Program-made: the position numbers and the translations under genes
Notes under the pieces: model-generated
The model's database searches: none
The model's input: the letters and a program-made list of their open reading frames with translations, nothing else
Told to the model about the DNA's origin: nothing
Shown: positions 12,955 to 24,640 of the stretch, piece by piece
Position numbering within the stretch: position 1 is the stretch's first letter
Layout: each line of letters begins with the position of its first letter
Assembly (NCBI GenBank): GCA_002914845.1
Contig: JXTC01000219.1
Span: 82,568 to 146,567, forward strand
DNA from: Trema orientale
Taxonomy: Eukaryota > Streptophyta > Magnoliopsida > Rosales > Cannabaceae
Reading direction: 5' to 3'
Length of the DNA stretch: 64,000 bases

Positions 12955-13268
12955 CTGTTGCCAAGAATGGAATGCAAATGGATGATAAGGTCTTCCTCTT
13001 GGGGTGAGAAAGCGCCACGCTTAAGGTCAGGCCTCAAGTAATTAATCCAACGTAGACGACAACTCTTCCCACACCTCTGGAGACCAGCATTCCTTGCAAT
13101 ATCACTCCAACAGCCTTGTCCATTGGTCAACATGTACCTCATCAGCTTCTCATCTTCCTCAGGTGACCACAACCCTTTCCTAAGCTTGCTCTTGTTATTG
13201 TTGCTGTTATTATTGTTGTTTACTAATCTGTCTTTTCCCATTAATATTGAATCTGCAGGATTTCTCAT
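11078..13268 (-). CDS. MYB83: R2R3-MYB transcription factor, MYB83/MYB46-like
   Basis: Two exons on the minus strand, 13268-12955 and 11915-11078, encode 383 residues. A poly-Asn linker (about 17-25) precedes R2 (about 30-80; W34, W54, W74) and R3 (about 83-133; F87 replaces the first Trp, as is usual in plants). The DNA-binding core includes [13 protein letters not shown] and, across the splice, [20 protein letters not shown]. The C-terminus ends in WDLEGLM and [10 protein letters not shown], which I recognise from Arabidopsis MYB83; the MYB46/MYB83 pair are nuclear master regulators of secondary cell-wall synthesis. The middle region is rich in Ser, Thr, Asn and Met. The 1,039-bp intron splits the Arg before the second R3 half, and a CT repeat begins two bases after the donor GT. 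MYB46 itself is possible, but the MYB83-type C-terminus favours the call. Confidence 0.9.
12908..12952. repeat. GA/CT microsatellite at the MYB intron donor
   Basis: A run of about 15 GA units on the plus strand. In transcript sense it is a CT repeat starting directly after the 5' splice site of the MYB intron. Confidence 0.9.
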
Positions 13269-13535
13269 TTCTTGCTATAGCACTATAAGTTTCAATTCGA
13301 TATCGGTCAAAACCAATGAGCTGGGGAAGAGGCTTAAGCCTTTCTTCTCTAACTACAAGTGGTTTAAATTGATAGAGATCTACGACAAAGCTGCTAAATA
13401 GGTAAAACTAAACAAATATAAAAAAAATCTTTGAATGAGAGGAAGAAATAGAAACTAGGCTTCACGGGGTGGTAATGGTGATGATGATGCAGATGGTTGT
13501 GGGGGGCGTTTGCTTAAAATATGAATATGAAAGTA

Positions 13536-13579
<44 letters not shown>

Positions 13580-16500
13580 GTTTGTTGGTTGATGGGTGGA
13601 GTGGGAAACGGATTGGAGGGGGACCTCCAAGAGAGAGAGAGAGAGAGAGATTATTATGTGCAGTGGAAGCAAAAGTGTAGCTGTCTCATATACATAGATG
13701 ATAATTACCTTGTGAGTGAAGAAAAATGCAACGGAAAAAAAAAAAGACAAGAAAGAGTCAAAGACAAGAAGACCAACCATCCCATTCCTTCCATTCTCGC
13801 CTTTCTTATTAATTCTTATCTATCTCAACGTACACGTGAATTGGAAGTATAAACACACATATCTAAATATATGTTATTTCATAGAAAGAGAGAGAATACA
13901 AAGTACTTTTGGTACACTTCCTCATATAAAACTTGTTAAAAACACACATTTCTTTTGCATGCTTCGGGTTTAACTCTTGCATGGAACAATTATTTAAAAG
14001 ACAACAACCGAACATGCTTCTCTAGCACATTATGCGCAACCGTTGATGAAAAATTAATCAGAAGAAATTTTAAAAAAGGGAATGTTTCTTTCTTCTTTTT
14101 AAGCTATATAGCTTAAAAGCCTCCATTGTTAACCAAACAAGATATTCAAATAAATGAGAGAGTTGATGCATTGTTAAACAGAGTAGCTAGCTAGGCCAAC
14201 TCTGTAATAATACAGTTTTGTGTTTTCTTGTTAACAAAAGGATTATTTGCATTATTAGCTTCATAACAATATATGGAAGATACTATTATAACAAGAGTGG
14301 TAGACAACTATGCAGCCTGAAATGGACAACTTAATTTTATAAATGATTTCATTTAGTTCTAATATTATGGTTCCTCTCTGTCAAGGACTTGTACATTCAG
14401 CTACTTGTAATTAAAGCCTATACGTGTACTGGTCTTATCCACAATCATTTTGGACCATCACAATCATTGTTGTTAATTGCTTAAAATGTTTACAAGATGT
14501 ACAATACTCTTACCCACAATAATAGTAAAAATCTAGATATTAAAGGATATTAATCCATTTGAAGCAATTAATATTATTCTATTATATATTTAAGTTCTTG
14601 TTATATAAGATCTTGTAATATTTCTGTTCATCTCTCTCACAAAAAGCCACATTAATATTTCTCATCTATGCAGTTCTAAGAGCATAGCATATATGTAGAT
14701 ATGCATTATTCATCATTCATTATTCTCAAATTAATGCAATGCTTTAAGCCCTTCCAACAATGTTTCTTTTTCCTACATTTTCCCCGTGACTGTTGATATG
14801 TACATTGTCCAAATTATGTATCCTTCGATTTGAAGAAACTCCAATCTAGCAAATCATTCTTTTTTTAGCTAATTACCCTTTAATGCTCTATGTCAAAAGA
14901 CCTGAAATTAGCAATAACTTACTGGAGACTCATTCTCCATACTGTCGCTATCAGAGGTTATAGGGACACACATTGGTGCATAAAAATATAAATTCCTTAT
15001 CCTGTGTTTTGTGACAGTTACCTTCTGAGGAATTCCTTTTCCTTACCTAATCCTCCATAGTCCTGCCTCCATGCTATGCTAGAAGAAAAAAAATTAAAAT
15101 CAAATCAAATCAAATCTTGTTATGAGTATCATGGGAATTGTATCAAGTCAAGCAATATATAAGCAGTCATTTTCCAAAGCCCAAATCAAACATTTGAAGG
15201 CCATTTCAGTTATTCAAAATCTTAGATTCTGTGTGCCAACAGGGACTAGTACTTTGTTGCATGTTTTCTGGGAAAAGTGACTAGAAAACTCTTAAGCTAC
15301 TCAAATGTATTCAAAAAAGCTATTTTGTGTGTTTTGTTTATCTACAGCTGTCCCGGATAAAAGTACATGTTTATGCTTGTGAGCATGTACGAAGCAATAT
15401 GGCTGCTTGGTCAGAAAGACAAGAAAGACCAACTAACCATGATTCTGTGTTACATACACCTTGTACTAGAGACAAAACATGGAATCTATCATTGAGGGAA
15501 TCTCTGGTCTTGATATCAAGTTCAGACGAAATAGAAAAACGAAAAAGAAAAAGAAAAAAAAAAATCATGGGGCATAAAGCTGTGTAAGTATCTGGACCTT
15601 TTCAACTTTAATTTGTGAATAAATGATAAGTGCCATTATCACTATCACAGCACTTAGCTGGTGAAAGTTTGAAACAAAAATTTCAAAAAGAAACAAGAAA
15701 ATGACATTTGTTCATCATTGGATGGACATTATCTGCTGCGTGGATTAAAGCTTTTTTCTGTCTCATATCCAGTTAATTCATTTCGTGTTATATTTAGAAT
15801 ACTAGATTTGCAACCATTGCGAACCAAAACATGTGTGAAATTCAAGTCTTGGGTTAACAGTCAATCTGATTTGATGACAATATGCAAAGTGCACGTTCAT
15901 TTAGAACAAGAACTCTAATCTACCAATTCTGAGCGATAAATCAACTGAATTTTATGTGTTTTGAAGTCACAAACTGCATTTGAAAACAAAAGAAAGTAAT
16001 GAAAAGATCAGAAGAACACCATCAAAGATGATAAGAAAAACTCCAATTTTTCGTCGTACGCAAATCAATACATCGAAGCTATTTCATAAACGTATAGATA
16101 CGAGGTAATATAGATTCTTTAAATGACAAAATTTCATAAACGTATACTGTTATTTACTCTTGTGATGGCACTATTGCTTCAGTGAAACATAATCGTCATT
16201 TCAATAAGACTCCAGGATAAAAAAAAGTTCATCCTTTTAATCAGATCAAGGTGAAATTCTCTGACTCACTTATATTTCGATTGTCCATCAATTACGACGA
16301 ATTTCATAAGCCATAGACAAAATCTGAGAAACCATTTAAAAACACTGAAATCATACATGGTAATATGCCCTGATCTGAAGAACTGTAAATGAGTAGTTGG
16401 ACAAGGATATCTTCAGAAAATAAACACCATTCAAAGTTAGTTTTATCAACAATGCCAAGAAAATGTGAAAATGAAGCCTTTATTTGCAAATAGATGGCAT

Positions 16501-16651
16501 CCATCTTGTGGGATACCCTCATTTGAGAAACACAGTTCAGGAACCAAAAATAAACAATGTTCTCTTCCTTGAAGCTTCAAGACAAACTGATACAGACGCA
16601 AAAAAAAAAGAGGAGGCAGCGAAGGCCGTCATGATGTAGGTAGACCACCTT
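13269..16651. other. MYB gene upstream region and long intergenic stretch
   Basis: The MYB leader and promoter should lie within about the first kilobase. Two GA microsatellites stand at 13538-13575 and 13631-13650; such repeats in plant leaders and promoters can bind GAGA-type BPC factors. Beyond about 14000 the DNA is AT-rich with a CAAAT microsatellite near 15098-15116. Short open frames at 15327-15587 and 15718-15918 have no recognisable product. The last part up to 16651 probably includes the OSCP 3' untranslated region. Confidence 0.5.
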
Positions 16652-19600
16652 TCAAAGGCTGCCGATGTTTATGGGCTCCCGCAAGAACCTCTCCATCTGA
16701 AGTGCCCTAGTCTTAATCGACATGTCAAAAACCTTCTCCCCAAATTCTACCACGAGCCCACCCAAAATACTGGTATCAATCTGATATGTAAGAGAAATCC
16801 AGGGTAAGATCCATTAGATGAGAGCTTAATACATTGAACTGGAAAATTTGGCTCGTTAATTACCTTCTGTTCAAGCTTAACCTTCTTTCCATGACCGATT
16901 ATTTCCTGCAATGTATCCTTCAACTCTTTCTCCTCCGCAGGTGGAAGGGGCTAGTAAGAAAGTAACAACTAGATCAGCAATCCAGCTATAATTGTCACTT
17001 GGTCAACAGAGTGTAGAAACATTGTGCATAACAAGTTGTTCATGACTCCATAAACACGTTAAAAACAAGGATAATACCAAAATCCCCCTCTATTATGCCT
17101 AAATACCAGTTTAGGCCCTTTGTTCTCATAAATGCCAAAAGTACCCCTCTATTTTTTCAAAGAGGAAAAAAACATCCCCTCCCTTACTTTTTGGTCCAAA
17201 TTAGTTGTTAACTTTGTGAAAATGCCAATAATAAACCCTTTTGCTAATGACCAAGACTAGTTTTTTCATGTCTGAATATTTAGTAGTTTTTGTCTTCTTT
17301 TTTTTCTCTAATCCAAGTAAAAAAAAAATTTCTTAAGTTGCAAATAAGTTTTCAGTTATGAAATTAGACATTAAATGTTTTTTATATATGTTTGTATGCG
17401 ATGTTTAAAAACAGAGTCTTAGTTTCTCCTCCTTTTAAGAATAGAAGGGCTACGTTTTGGATTTACCAGAACTGGGAGTGTAAAGTGGTATTTAACATAA
17501 CAGAGAGGCCGTAATTTTTATTGTCCCTAAAAAAACCTTAGTAAATGGACCCTCACTACATGTGAGTTTTATATTCAACCTTTACCAGCATTCCATATTG
17601 GCAAAAGCATGACAGAGACCAGAACGATATGCCCATGGTTGATATTGAAAGAAGTGAAACGTCAACCCATAATTTTAAAACTCAAACATGATAAAGCCAT
17701 TTGACAATTGACACTTATCATATTAATAAAACAGTAACAATAAGGTTAAAACAATGGGATCGCATGCCTATAAATGTTCTTCCCAAAATGACCAATATCT
17801 CACACCACTCCTTGAAAGAAGATAAAGTAACCATAGTTGTGGAACTTATCTTTTGCATCAAACTTGAAGTAAATTCAAAATATTGGTCAGTACAATTGAC
17901 CTTAAGTTTTATGATCAAATCCACAAGAAATACAGAAGCCTGTCATAAATATTCAGGTAACACTAACATACTCTTCCTTGAATGAAATCCATGAGAAATT
18001 AGTAATAAAAAAAAATTCCAAATTAGTGAGAATTACGGAATTGAAATAAACTAGATAAGGATTGGAACTTACAATGACAGTTGTCACAATAGCTTTCACT
18101 TCGCCCTTGTGTGCCATTGTCAACTCAACGAATCTCTCTGCTATAGTATCAATGTATCTTAGCCTCCCATTCTCAGCCAGGATAACTACAATGAATTATT
18201 AAAATAAAATTAACATACGTGACTGAGAACTGCAGACAATAAAGCTAATATCTAAAATTTAAATGGAAAAAAGTTCGACAAATAGCATATCAACTATAAA
18301 AGCGAAAAAAGAACAATGACAACATTCATGAAATATATTACCATACTTATTTCATTAGTACTTTTGCAAACACATGTACAATACAAAAACCTTCCAAAGA
18401 AGAGGTATAACCCCTAGCAGTTCTACAAAGGCAGGGCTACTTGGCTGCCCTGCATAGCCGAACCCCAATAATTTAGGCTCTTGAGTGAGGTTATTCATTG
18501 GTCCATTCAATGAGGACATATGTTGTTTGCATAGAATAGTGTATTGTTCTACATGAGACCGAAAACCCAAAAATTAAGCAATGAAAGAATAAAAAAAAAA
18601 TCAGAATTAGAATGAAACAACATTGGTCGGTCCAAAAATAATGAAACCAAAAACGATTTCTTCACTCAAAAGACCCAAGCAATAGAGGAAAACAGACTAA
18701 GTCAGACACACATATAGTGAATAAAAACTCAGCAAAATCTAAGAGTCTAACTATGAACTTCAACAATAAAATACACGATAAAACACAAAAGTAATAGGAT
18801 TCAGAGACAGACGAACCCATCCTGTCTTTAGGAGAAAACAAATAACATGGAATAATCAGTTGTTGAAAAAAATTACTAACGAGTAAGTGACCATACGCAA
18901 GAAGTTCTTGGTAATATCTGAAAGTTTAGCATGAGCAGATATGTCATTGATTGCCTTGACTTGAATTTCAGTAGGAACTGACAAATCCTTGGTGAACTGA
19001 GAAAACAAAAGACTCTTCTTGATAGCCTCGGAAAGATCAATAAGCTCGGACTCGACCTTATCCAAGGCATTGGCTTTTACTGCTGCTAGGTACAACGCAG
19101 AGGCATAGTTCCCAGAGCCCCCAAACAAAGCCAATGGGACCTGGAGCAGAGCATCACAACAATATATATACTCATCATTTACTCATTACAATTGAATGAA
19201 GTAACAGTATCCAAGTGAAAAATCGACCCCCAAAAAAAAAATAAAAAAGAAAAAAATCTCTTTTTTTTTTTTTATTTTAATATTGACATTTTGGGCACTT
19301 TTTGCCAAGGCTTTAATTCATACATAAACATCATCTACAGATAAAAAGCATATGTTTCCTTTCCTTCACTTGGATTGGATTGGATTTGGATTTACATGCA
19401 TGAATGATAAGTACAATACAAGATTCTTTGGTCACTCTAATTTTTTTTTTTATTGTTATAAAAAAAAATATATAAAAACAAAAACAAAAAACGAAAGGAT
19501 TGAAGCACATTCATTCTAGGGCACAGCAAAAGAAGTGGATCAATTACCTTAACCTTGATTTCTTCCTTATATCCGGTGGTGGCAGTTGCGAAATTCCTCG

Positions 19601-19833
19601 TCGAAAACTGCTGCTGCTGCAGATTGTAGATGATAAAATAAAATAAAATAAAATAATGACTCTGAGATTATAAAAAAAGTGTAGTTTAGGGTTGTGAGTG
19701 ATACCTCAGAATTAGAATTAGGAGGGGCAAATTGGAGGGCGGCCCATCGCGATCCAGTAGCAGCGATTGAATCTGATCTGAAGAGCTTCGAAACGAGTGG
19801 GAGACTCGATCTCATACGACCTGCAAACGCCAT
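16652..19833 (-). CDS. ATP5: Mitochondrial ATP synthase subunit O (OSCP/delta)
   Basis: Six exons on the minus strand: 19833-19705, 19616-19548, 19140-18897, 18185-18073, 16950-16864 and 16780-16652, encoding 256 residues. The product is the oligomycin-sensitivity-conferring subunit that joins F1 to the peripheral stalk of mitochondrial F1Fo ATP synthase. The first 50 or so residues are rich in Ser and Arg, as expected of a mitochondrial presequence. The mature part follows the plant OSCP pattern: VPLALFGGSGNYASALY, FTKDLSVP, the ILAENGRL segment, the PLPPAEEKELKDTLQEIIG block and a C-terminal GGLVVEFGEKVFDMSIKTR with LREP. Intron 4 is long and hosts a fold-back element. Length and domain order are normal, and nothing suggests the gene is broken. 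A TGGGCC site II motif lies about 165 bp upstream. Confidence 0.95.
17069..17527. mobile_element. Fold-back MITE-like element in an OSCP intron
   Basis: The first 90 bases or so (from ATAATACCAAAATCCCCC) match the reverse complement of the last 90 (ending near TTTTTATTGTCCC) with scattered mismatches; both arms share TTATG and AAATACCA words at corresponding places. The interior is AT-rich and non-coding. The element lies inside intron 4 of the OSCP gene, away from its splice sites. The terminal style, CCCCTCTATTATG, resembles the elements at 23346-23637 and 58864-59381. Confidence 0.65.
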
Positions 19834-20132
19834 TCCCTCTCAACAACAACAAACCTAGTTTTAGTTTTGAGTTTCAGCGACCTCTACTCCTCCTCACAAA
19901 AAATGAAAAGGGAAGAGAAGAAAGAGAGAAAATAAATGAAAGAGAAAATGAAAGTGAAACGGGCCGACCGTGTTTAGGCCAGGATAGGCCTATGGCGGCC
20001 CATACACACACACACAAAAAAAAAAGGCTTATTAGACAAATACGGTTTTCTACACATAAGGTTTAAAAAGTACGACCATGCGGGAAAAAAACAAAAAAGT
20101 ACGACTTTAGATGTAACACAATTATATTTAGA
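19834..20132 (-). promoter_or_regulatory. OSCP upstream region with site II-type motif
   Basis: The minus-strand OSCP gene starts at 19833. GGCCCAT at 19997-20003 reads ATGGGCC on the gene strand, a site II (TGGGCY) element common in promoters of plant mitochondrial and ribosomal genes and bound by TCP factors. The nearby plus-strand reading of 19905-19965 is purine-rich, so the leader is probably pyrimidine-rich. Confidence 0.5.
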
Positions 20133-20289
20133 GTAATGCTATAGGGCACCTGTGGTGCTGGGCACCACGGTGTCAGTTTGTCATTGGCTAATCATAATTA
20201 TAATTTAAGTGGGACCTACGTAGGACCCAGTTTATTAATTAAATCATCCAGTGACAAACTGACACATCACTGTGGTGCTGGGCACCACA
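20133..20289. mobile_element. Nested palindromic MITE-like element cut by the assembly gap
   Basis: An 18-bp self-complementary hairpin word, TGTGGTGCTGGGCACCAC, occurs twice (20151-20168 and 20271-20288). Between them lie 18-bp inverted repeats, GTGTCAGTTTGTCAYTGG (20170-20187 and 20248-20265, one mismatch), and a central CCTACGTAGG palindrome near 20214-20223. The outer left edge AATGCTATAGGGCA resembles an element in the receptor-kinase intron at 54759. The run of N starts one base after the second hairpin, so the right end is unknown. Confidence 0.7.
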
Positions 20290-21061
20290 NNNNNNNNNNN
20301 NNNNNNNNNNNNNNNNNNNNNNNNNNNNNNNNNNNNNNNNNNNNNNNNNNNNNNNNNNNNNNNNNNNNNNNNNNNNNNNNNNNNNNNNNNNNNNNNNNNN
20401 NNNNNNNNNNNNNNNNNNNNNNNNNNNNNNNNNNNNNNNNNNNNNNNNNNNNNNNNNNNNNNNNNNNNNNNNNNNNNNNNNNNNNNNNNNNNNNNNNNNN
20501 NNNNNNNNNNNNNNNNNNNNNNNNNNNNNNNNNNNNNNNNNNNNNNNNNNNNNNNNNNNNNNNNNNNNNNNNNNNNNNNNNNNNNNNNNNNNNNNNNNNN
20601 NNNNNNNNNNNNNNNNNNNNNNNNNNNNNNNNNNNNNNNNNNNNNNNNNNNNNNNNNNNNNNNNNNNNNNNNNNNNNNNNNNNNNNNNNNNNNNNNNNNN
20701 NNNNNNNNNNNNNNNNNNNNNNNNNNNNNNNNNNNNNNNNNNNNNNNNNNNNNNNNNNNNNNNNNNNNNNNNNNNNNNNNNNNNNNNNNNNNNNNNNNNN
20801 NNNNNNNNNNNNNNNNNNNNNNNNNNNNNNNNNNNNNNNNNNNNNNNNNNNNNNNNNNNNNNNNNNNNNNNNNNNNNNNNNNNNNNNNNNNNNNNNNNNN
20901 NNNNNNNNNNNNNNNNNNNNNNNNNNNNNNNNNNNNNNNNNNNNNNNNNNNNNNNNNNNNNNNNNNNNNNNNNNNNNNNNNNNNNNNNNNNNNNNNNNNN
21001 NNNNNNNNNNNNNNNNNNNNNNNNNNNNNNNNNNNNNNNNNNNNNNNNNNNNNNNNNNNNN
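20290..21061. other. Assembly gap (772 N)
   Basis: Unresolved bases; no content can be inferred. Open frames spanning the N run are artefacts. Confidence 1.
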
Positions 21062-21381
21062 TATAGATTGTTTTTTTTTTTTTAGTTATTACTTTGTTTT
21101 TAATGCTTTTTTTGCTAAAAAGTTGTAACTCGTAATTTCTTTACTTGATTATTTTATTCATCTTTTTCGGTTATCGTTTTCTCAAAATCTAATTTTTTTG
21201 CTTCTATTTTATTTCCTATTTTAATTGAGTGAGTATTTTTTTGGATATTAATAACTATAGACTTTAAATTGAACTATCACATTTTTTATAAATATTTTTT
21301 ATATTGACATGTATCAAAAAATATTATTATTTTATCTATTTTTCATAATAAGGAACTCCAAATTTTCTTCTAATTTCAGTA
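21062..21381. other. AT-rich DNA right of the gap
   Basis: Low-complexity AT-rich sequence with T runs and no supported feature. It separates the gap from the hairpin array. Confidence 0.5.
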
Positions 21382-22085
21382 GATACCATAAGTAACTTAG
21401 TAGGATATTTTATGATAAGTAGATGACCTATAGTATCTTACTTGGATACTTACGACATTTTTACTTAAATACTAGTAATTAAGTGGGTGACCTATAGTTG
21501 AAACCACATTACATTCTTTAAAAATTATTAGTTGAAGTCACATATTTTAATTTTTTTAAATAAAAAATTAAATCATAAGCTTTTTTTTTTTTTAACAATA
21601 ATGAACACATAAATTCTCCTTATCTTTTCTTGGATACCATAGGTAACCTAGTGAGATACCTATGGTAATTTTTTTTAAAAAAAAAAAGAAGTTATCTCCC
21701 TTTTAATTTCCTAGATACCATTCGTCACCTAATAGGATACTTATGATAAATTTTTTTTAAAGTCTTTTCATGCCTTTTTGCCATCTTTTTACGATACTAT
21801 AGGAAATTTAGTATGATACTTATGATATTTAGTTTTTTTTTATAAAAAATATGTTTTTGATTTCGCCAAAAGAAACAGCTAATTTTCCTTCTAAATCTAC
21901 TCGGAGACCATAGGTAATCTTTTAGGATACCTGTGGTGATCTCGTTCCCTTAATTTACTTGGATACTATAAGTACCGTGGTAAGATACCTATAGTAAACT
22001 TTTTTTTCCCCCAAATTTATCATGTCATAGATAACCTCCCATATACTATAAGCAACAGTGTAGGATACCTTTAGGGAGTTTCAAT
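21382..22085. repeat. Array of short hairpin units (GATACCATAGGTA type)
   Basis: At least six units follow the plan GATACCATAGGTA, about 10-12 bases, then its inverted partner GATACCTATGGTA. The clearest is at 21635-21667: TACCATAGGTA pairs perfectly with TACCTATGGTA across an 11-base loop. Degenerate units lie near 21382, 21712, 21793, 21905, 21961 and 22048, with partial ones near 21425-21500. Spacing is about 55-115 bp and the linkers are AT-rich and unlike each other. No frame runs through it. Confidence 0.75.
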
Positions 22086-23345
22086 AAATACGTGGTAAAC
22101 TTACTTTTTCGTACACACTTTTAACCTAATACTACCATTAGCAATCTCCAAGTTAAAACATAAACCAAAGAAAGCAAAATTAGTTACTTGTAATCATCAA
22201 GACATGCACTTTCGAGATTGTTGTTAGTAGTAGATAACTTTAAAAAAAAAAATTATGATAATATTGATCGCCCAATATTTGATATCACAATTAAAATTAG
22301 AGTGAATTAAACTAAAATTTTTGAAAATCGCATGTTTAAACTTCTAGTTAGAACTCAACTAATTCAATTACATATAACAGTTCATTATGAATAATAATGT
22401 AATATACATATATACATTTTTATTTTATTTATAATTTTGGAAATAATTTTATATATTTTTCAAATTTATGAAAATTGCGTGATGTTTTAATTTATTTTTT
22501 TTAATATGCTTTCACGATTAAGAGGCTCGTTATTGATTGTTGACCGATATATATTATTTTTACTTAAAATTAAATACAATGAAGTTTGAAAAAAAAAAAA
22601 AAAAAGGACTCAAACTTGAAATAAAACCCTACTGGATTGGATCTAGCTAGATAATGCAAAAATATTGAACTGGATTAGATGACAAATTTTCAAAACTTAT
22701 TAATTTTCAAAACTGACTCAACATTCGATCGGTTGGAATATGACCAAAATAGACCAGTTTTCAGCTAATGAGTAACATTATGAATGGTTTGAATTATAAT
22801 CATTGTACTATTTTCACCTCTAAATTACAAAATTACGCAGTATGATGCTGTATAACAAAATTATCTAGAATTTTGCTATTGTTCCACTGTTGGCTATTTT
22901 GTCAAATAATTGTCAAACATAAATGTCATAATAGTCAACTCATAAGTAATGAAGTATCTAATATACAAATTCAAGCCCAATGAAGTACAACATGTAACAC
23001 GAAAAATCATAATTTGAGGACTATTGGTAAAATTAACATTTATACTTTTCTTAGTGTGAAAAAAATCCTATTGTTATTTGGAGTATTGTAACTTTTTCCT
23101 TTTTGTTGGTAAAAGATACTTAGTTTTGTCAAGCTAGATTCATGAAATAATATCATGATGAAATTAGTTTCAATCTAAATTTTTTCCCCATTTTTTTATT
23201 GTTTTTGGTAAAATTCACTTCTTTTTTTTTTTGGAAGAGAAATTCACTTAGTTTTGTGAAGTTAGATTTATAAAGTAATATTACAATGAAATTAGTTATA
23301 TTTTGATTTTTTTTTACCATAAAAAATAAAATTAAAAAATAATGA
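22086..23345. other. AT-rich gene-free DNA
   Basis: No coding region, RNA gene or clear repeat boundary was recognised. Homopolymer A and T runs are frequent. Confidence 0.5.
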
Positions 23346-23637
23346 TTAATTTCAACAACAACCCCTAAATTATGATCTTTGTACCACTTTGACCCTTAAA
23401 GTTGCAATTGAAATATCATATTGTTTATACATTGATCTTTTTTTTTTTTTTTTGAGGGGGTGTTTATGTATTGATCATTATACCCTTTAATTGAGACAAG
23501 TTTTTTTAACAAAAGGACCACAAATGCAACAATCAAATGCAACAATATCAAAGTTCATGGTAGTATGCTACCTAAATTAAAAATTCAAAAGCCAAAGCAA
23601 TATGATGCCTATAATTTAAGAGCCATTAATGAACTAA
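23346..23637. mobile_element. Fold-back MITE-like element
   Basis: The left arm, starting TTAATTTCAACAACAACCCC, resembles the reverse complement of the right arm over about 60-80 bases, sharing TAAATTAT and CATATTG words at matching positions. The left arm ACCCCTAAATTATGATCTTTG resembles the left arm of the element at 58864. It has no coding capacity. Boundaries are approximate. Confidence 0.45.
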
Positions 23638-24296
23638 TTTTTTTATAACTGACAATTTCATTGAGGATTAATCCCACTTTTAACACTAAAAAAATAACTC
23701 AAATGCCACTTTAATTCTTGACTTTCAAATTTCCTAGCTTTTTACGTTGAAACTATGTTTTTATTTGAATTAGCCACCGGAAAACTAAACTTTCAAATAT
23801 CACATTTTCTTAACTTAAATCATATATATATATATTGGTTCGCAATATAATTATTCAACCTGAGATGAAAATATAATTGAAGTGTTAAAAATAAAATGTT
23901 ATAGAAATTAAGAGCACGTTTACTAAAGGGAATGAATGGAAAAGGAATAAAAAAGAATAAAAAACAATGAGTAAAAATGTTAAGATTTCATTTTATGTAT
24001 AACTAATTGATATGTAAAACGCATGATTTTTCTCGTTCTTTTTTGTCTTCATTACGGTTAAAATAGCATTTGAGGTATAATTCAAGATATGATTAAGCCT
24101 TGCATTAAGTACGTGAGTGACCATAAGATATAAGAAAGTACCAAGTCTACAAAGGCCTTCCGTGCCTCCTTTCTATGGGATATGAGAGTTTCACTAATTA
24201 ACAATCAGTAAAAAAGTACCAAGTCTACAGGGATGTTTAATTAACATTGAAAAGCCATCTAGGGGGTGGCAATTGGCAATTGGAATGGGCGTGTGT
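23638..24296. other. AT-rich gene-free DNA
   Basis: Contains a short TA repeat near 23822-23835. A short phrase, AAAGTACCAAGTCTACA, occurs twice (near 24135 and 24212). No gene is supported. Confidence 0.45.
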
Positions 24297-24640
24297 AGGA
24301 GTGGCAATTCGTGTTATCGTGTCATATTCGTGTTGTGTCGAGGTATATATATAACGAGCAATTACCAAATTCAAATCCGACACGTTTATTATTCGTGTCA
24401 TGATTTGTAAACCCACACCCGACACGCTAAATAAACAGGTTAACCTGTGAGCGACACATTTAATACGTTATTTAAATAGGTCGTATTCAGATCGTGTCCA
24501 ACGTAACACAATCTGCTAACCTGTATACTATTAACCCGTTAATTGAACTCAATTTAACATGTTAATATTAAGTATGTTGTATTTGGTTCAACTTGACATA
24601 ATGTATTAACCTATTAATTTTAACATGTTAATCTATTTCA
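24297..24640. repeat. Degenerate dispersed repeat rich in CGTGT/GACACG words
   Basis: The stretch begins GTGGCAATTCGTGTTATCG and is dense in CGTGT and GACACG or CGACAC words on both strands, giving many weak inverted repeats. Sequences of this style occur as dispersed non-coding repeats in many dicot genomes; the family cannot be named here. Edges are approximate. Confidence 0.45.

Noticed and set aside
13469-13852. 127-codon frame with Arg/Glu repeats, and its antisense
   Set aside because: Translation of GA microsatellites in the MYB upstream region; not a protein.
20178-21128. Long open frames across the N run
   Set aside because: They are open only because unknown bases contain no stops.
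21382-22085. Possible CRISPR-like array (repeats with differing spacers)
   Set aside because: The host is a plant, spacing is irregular and repeats are degenerate hairpins; no associated genes exist. Kept only as a repeat.
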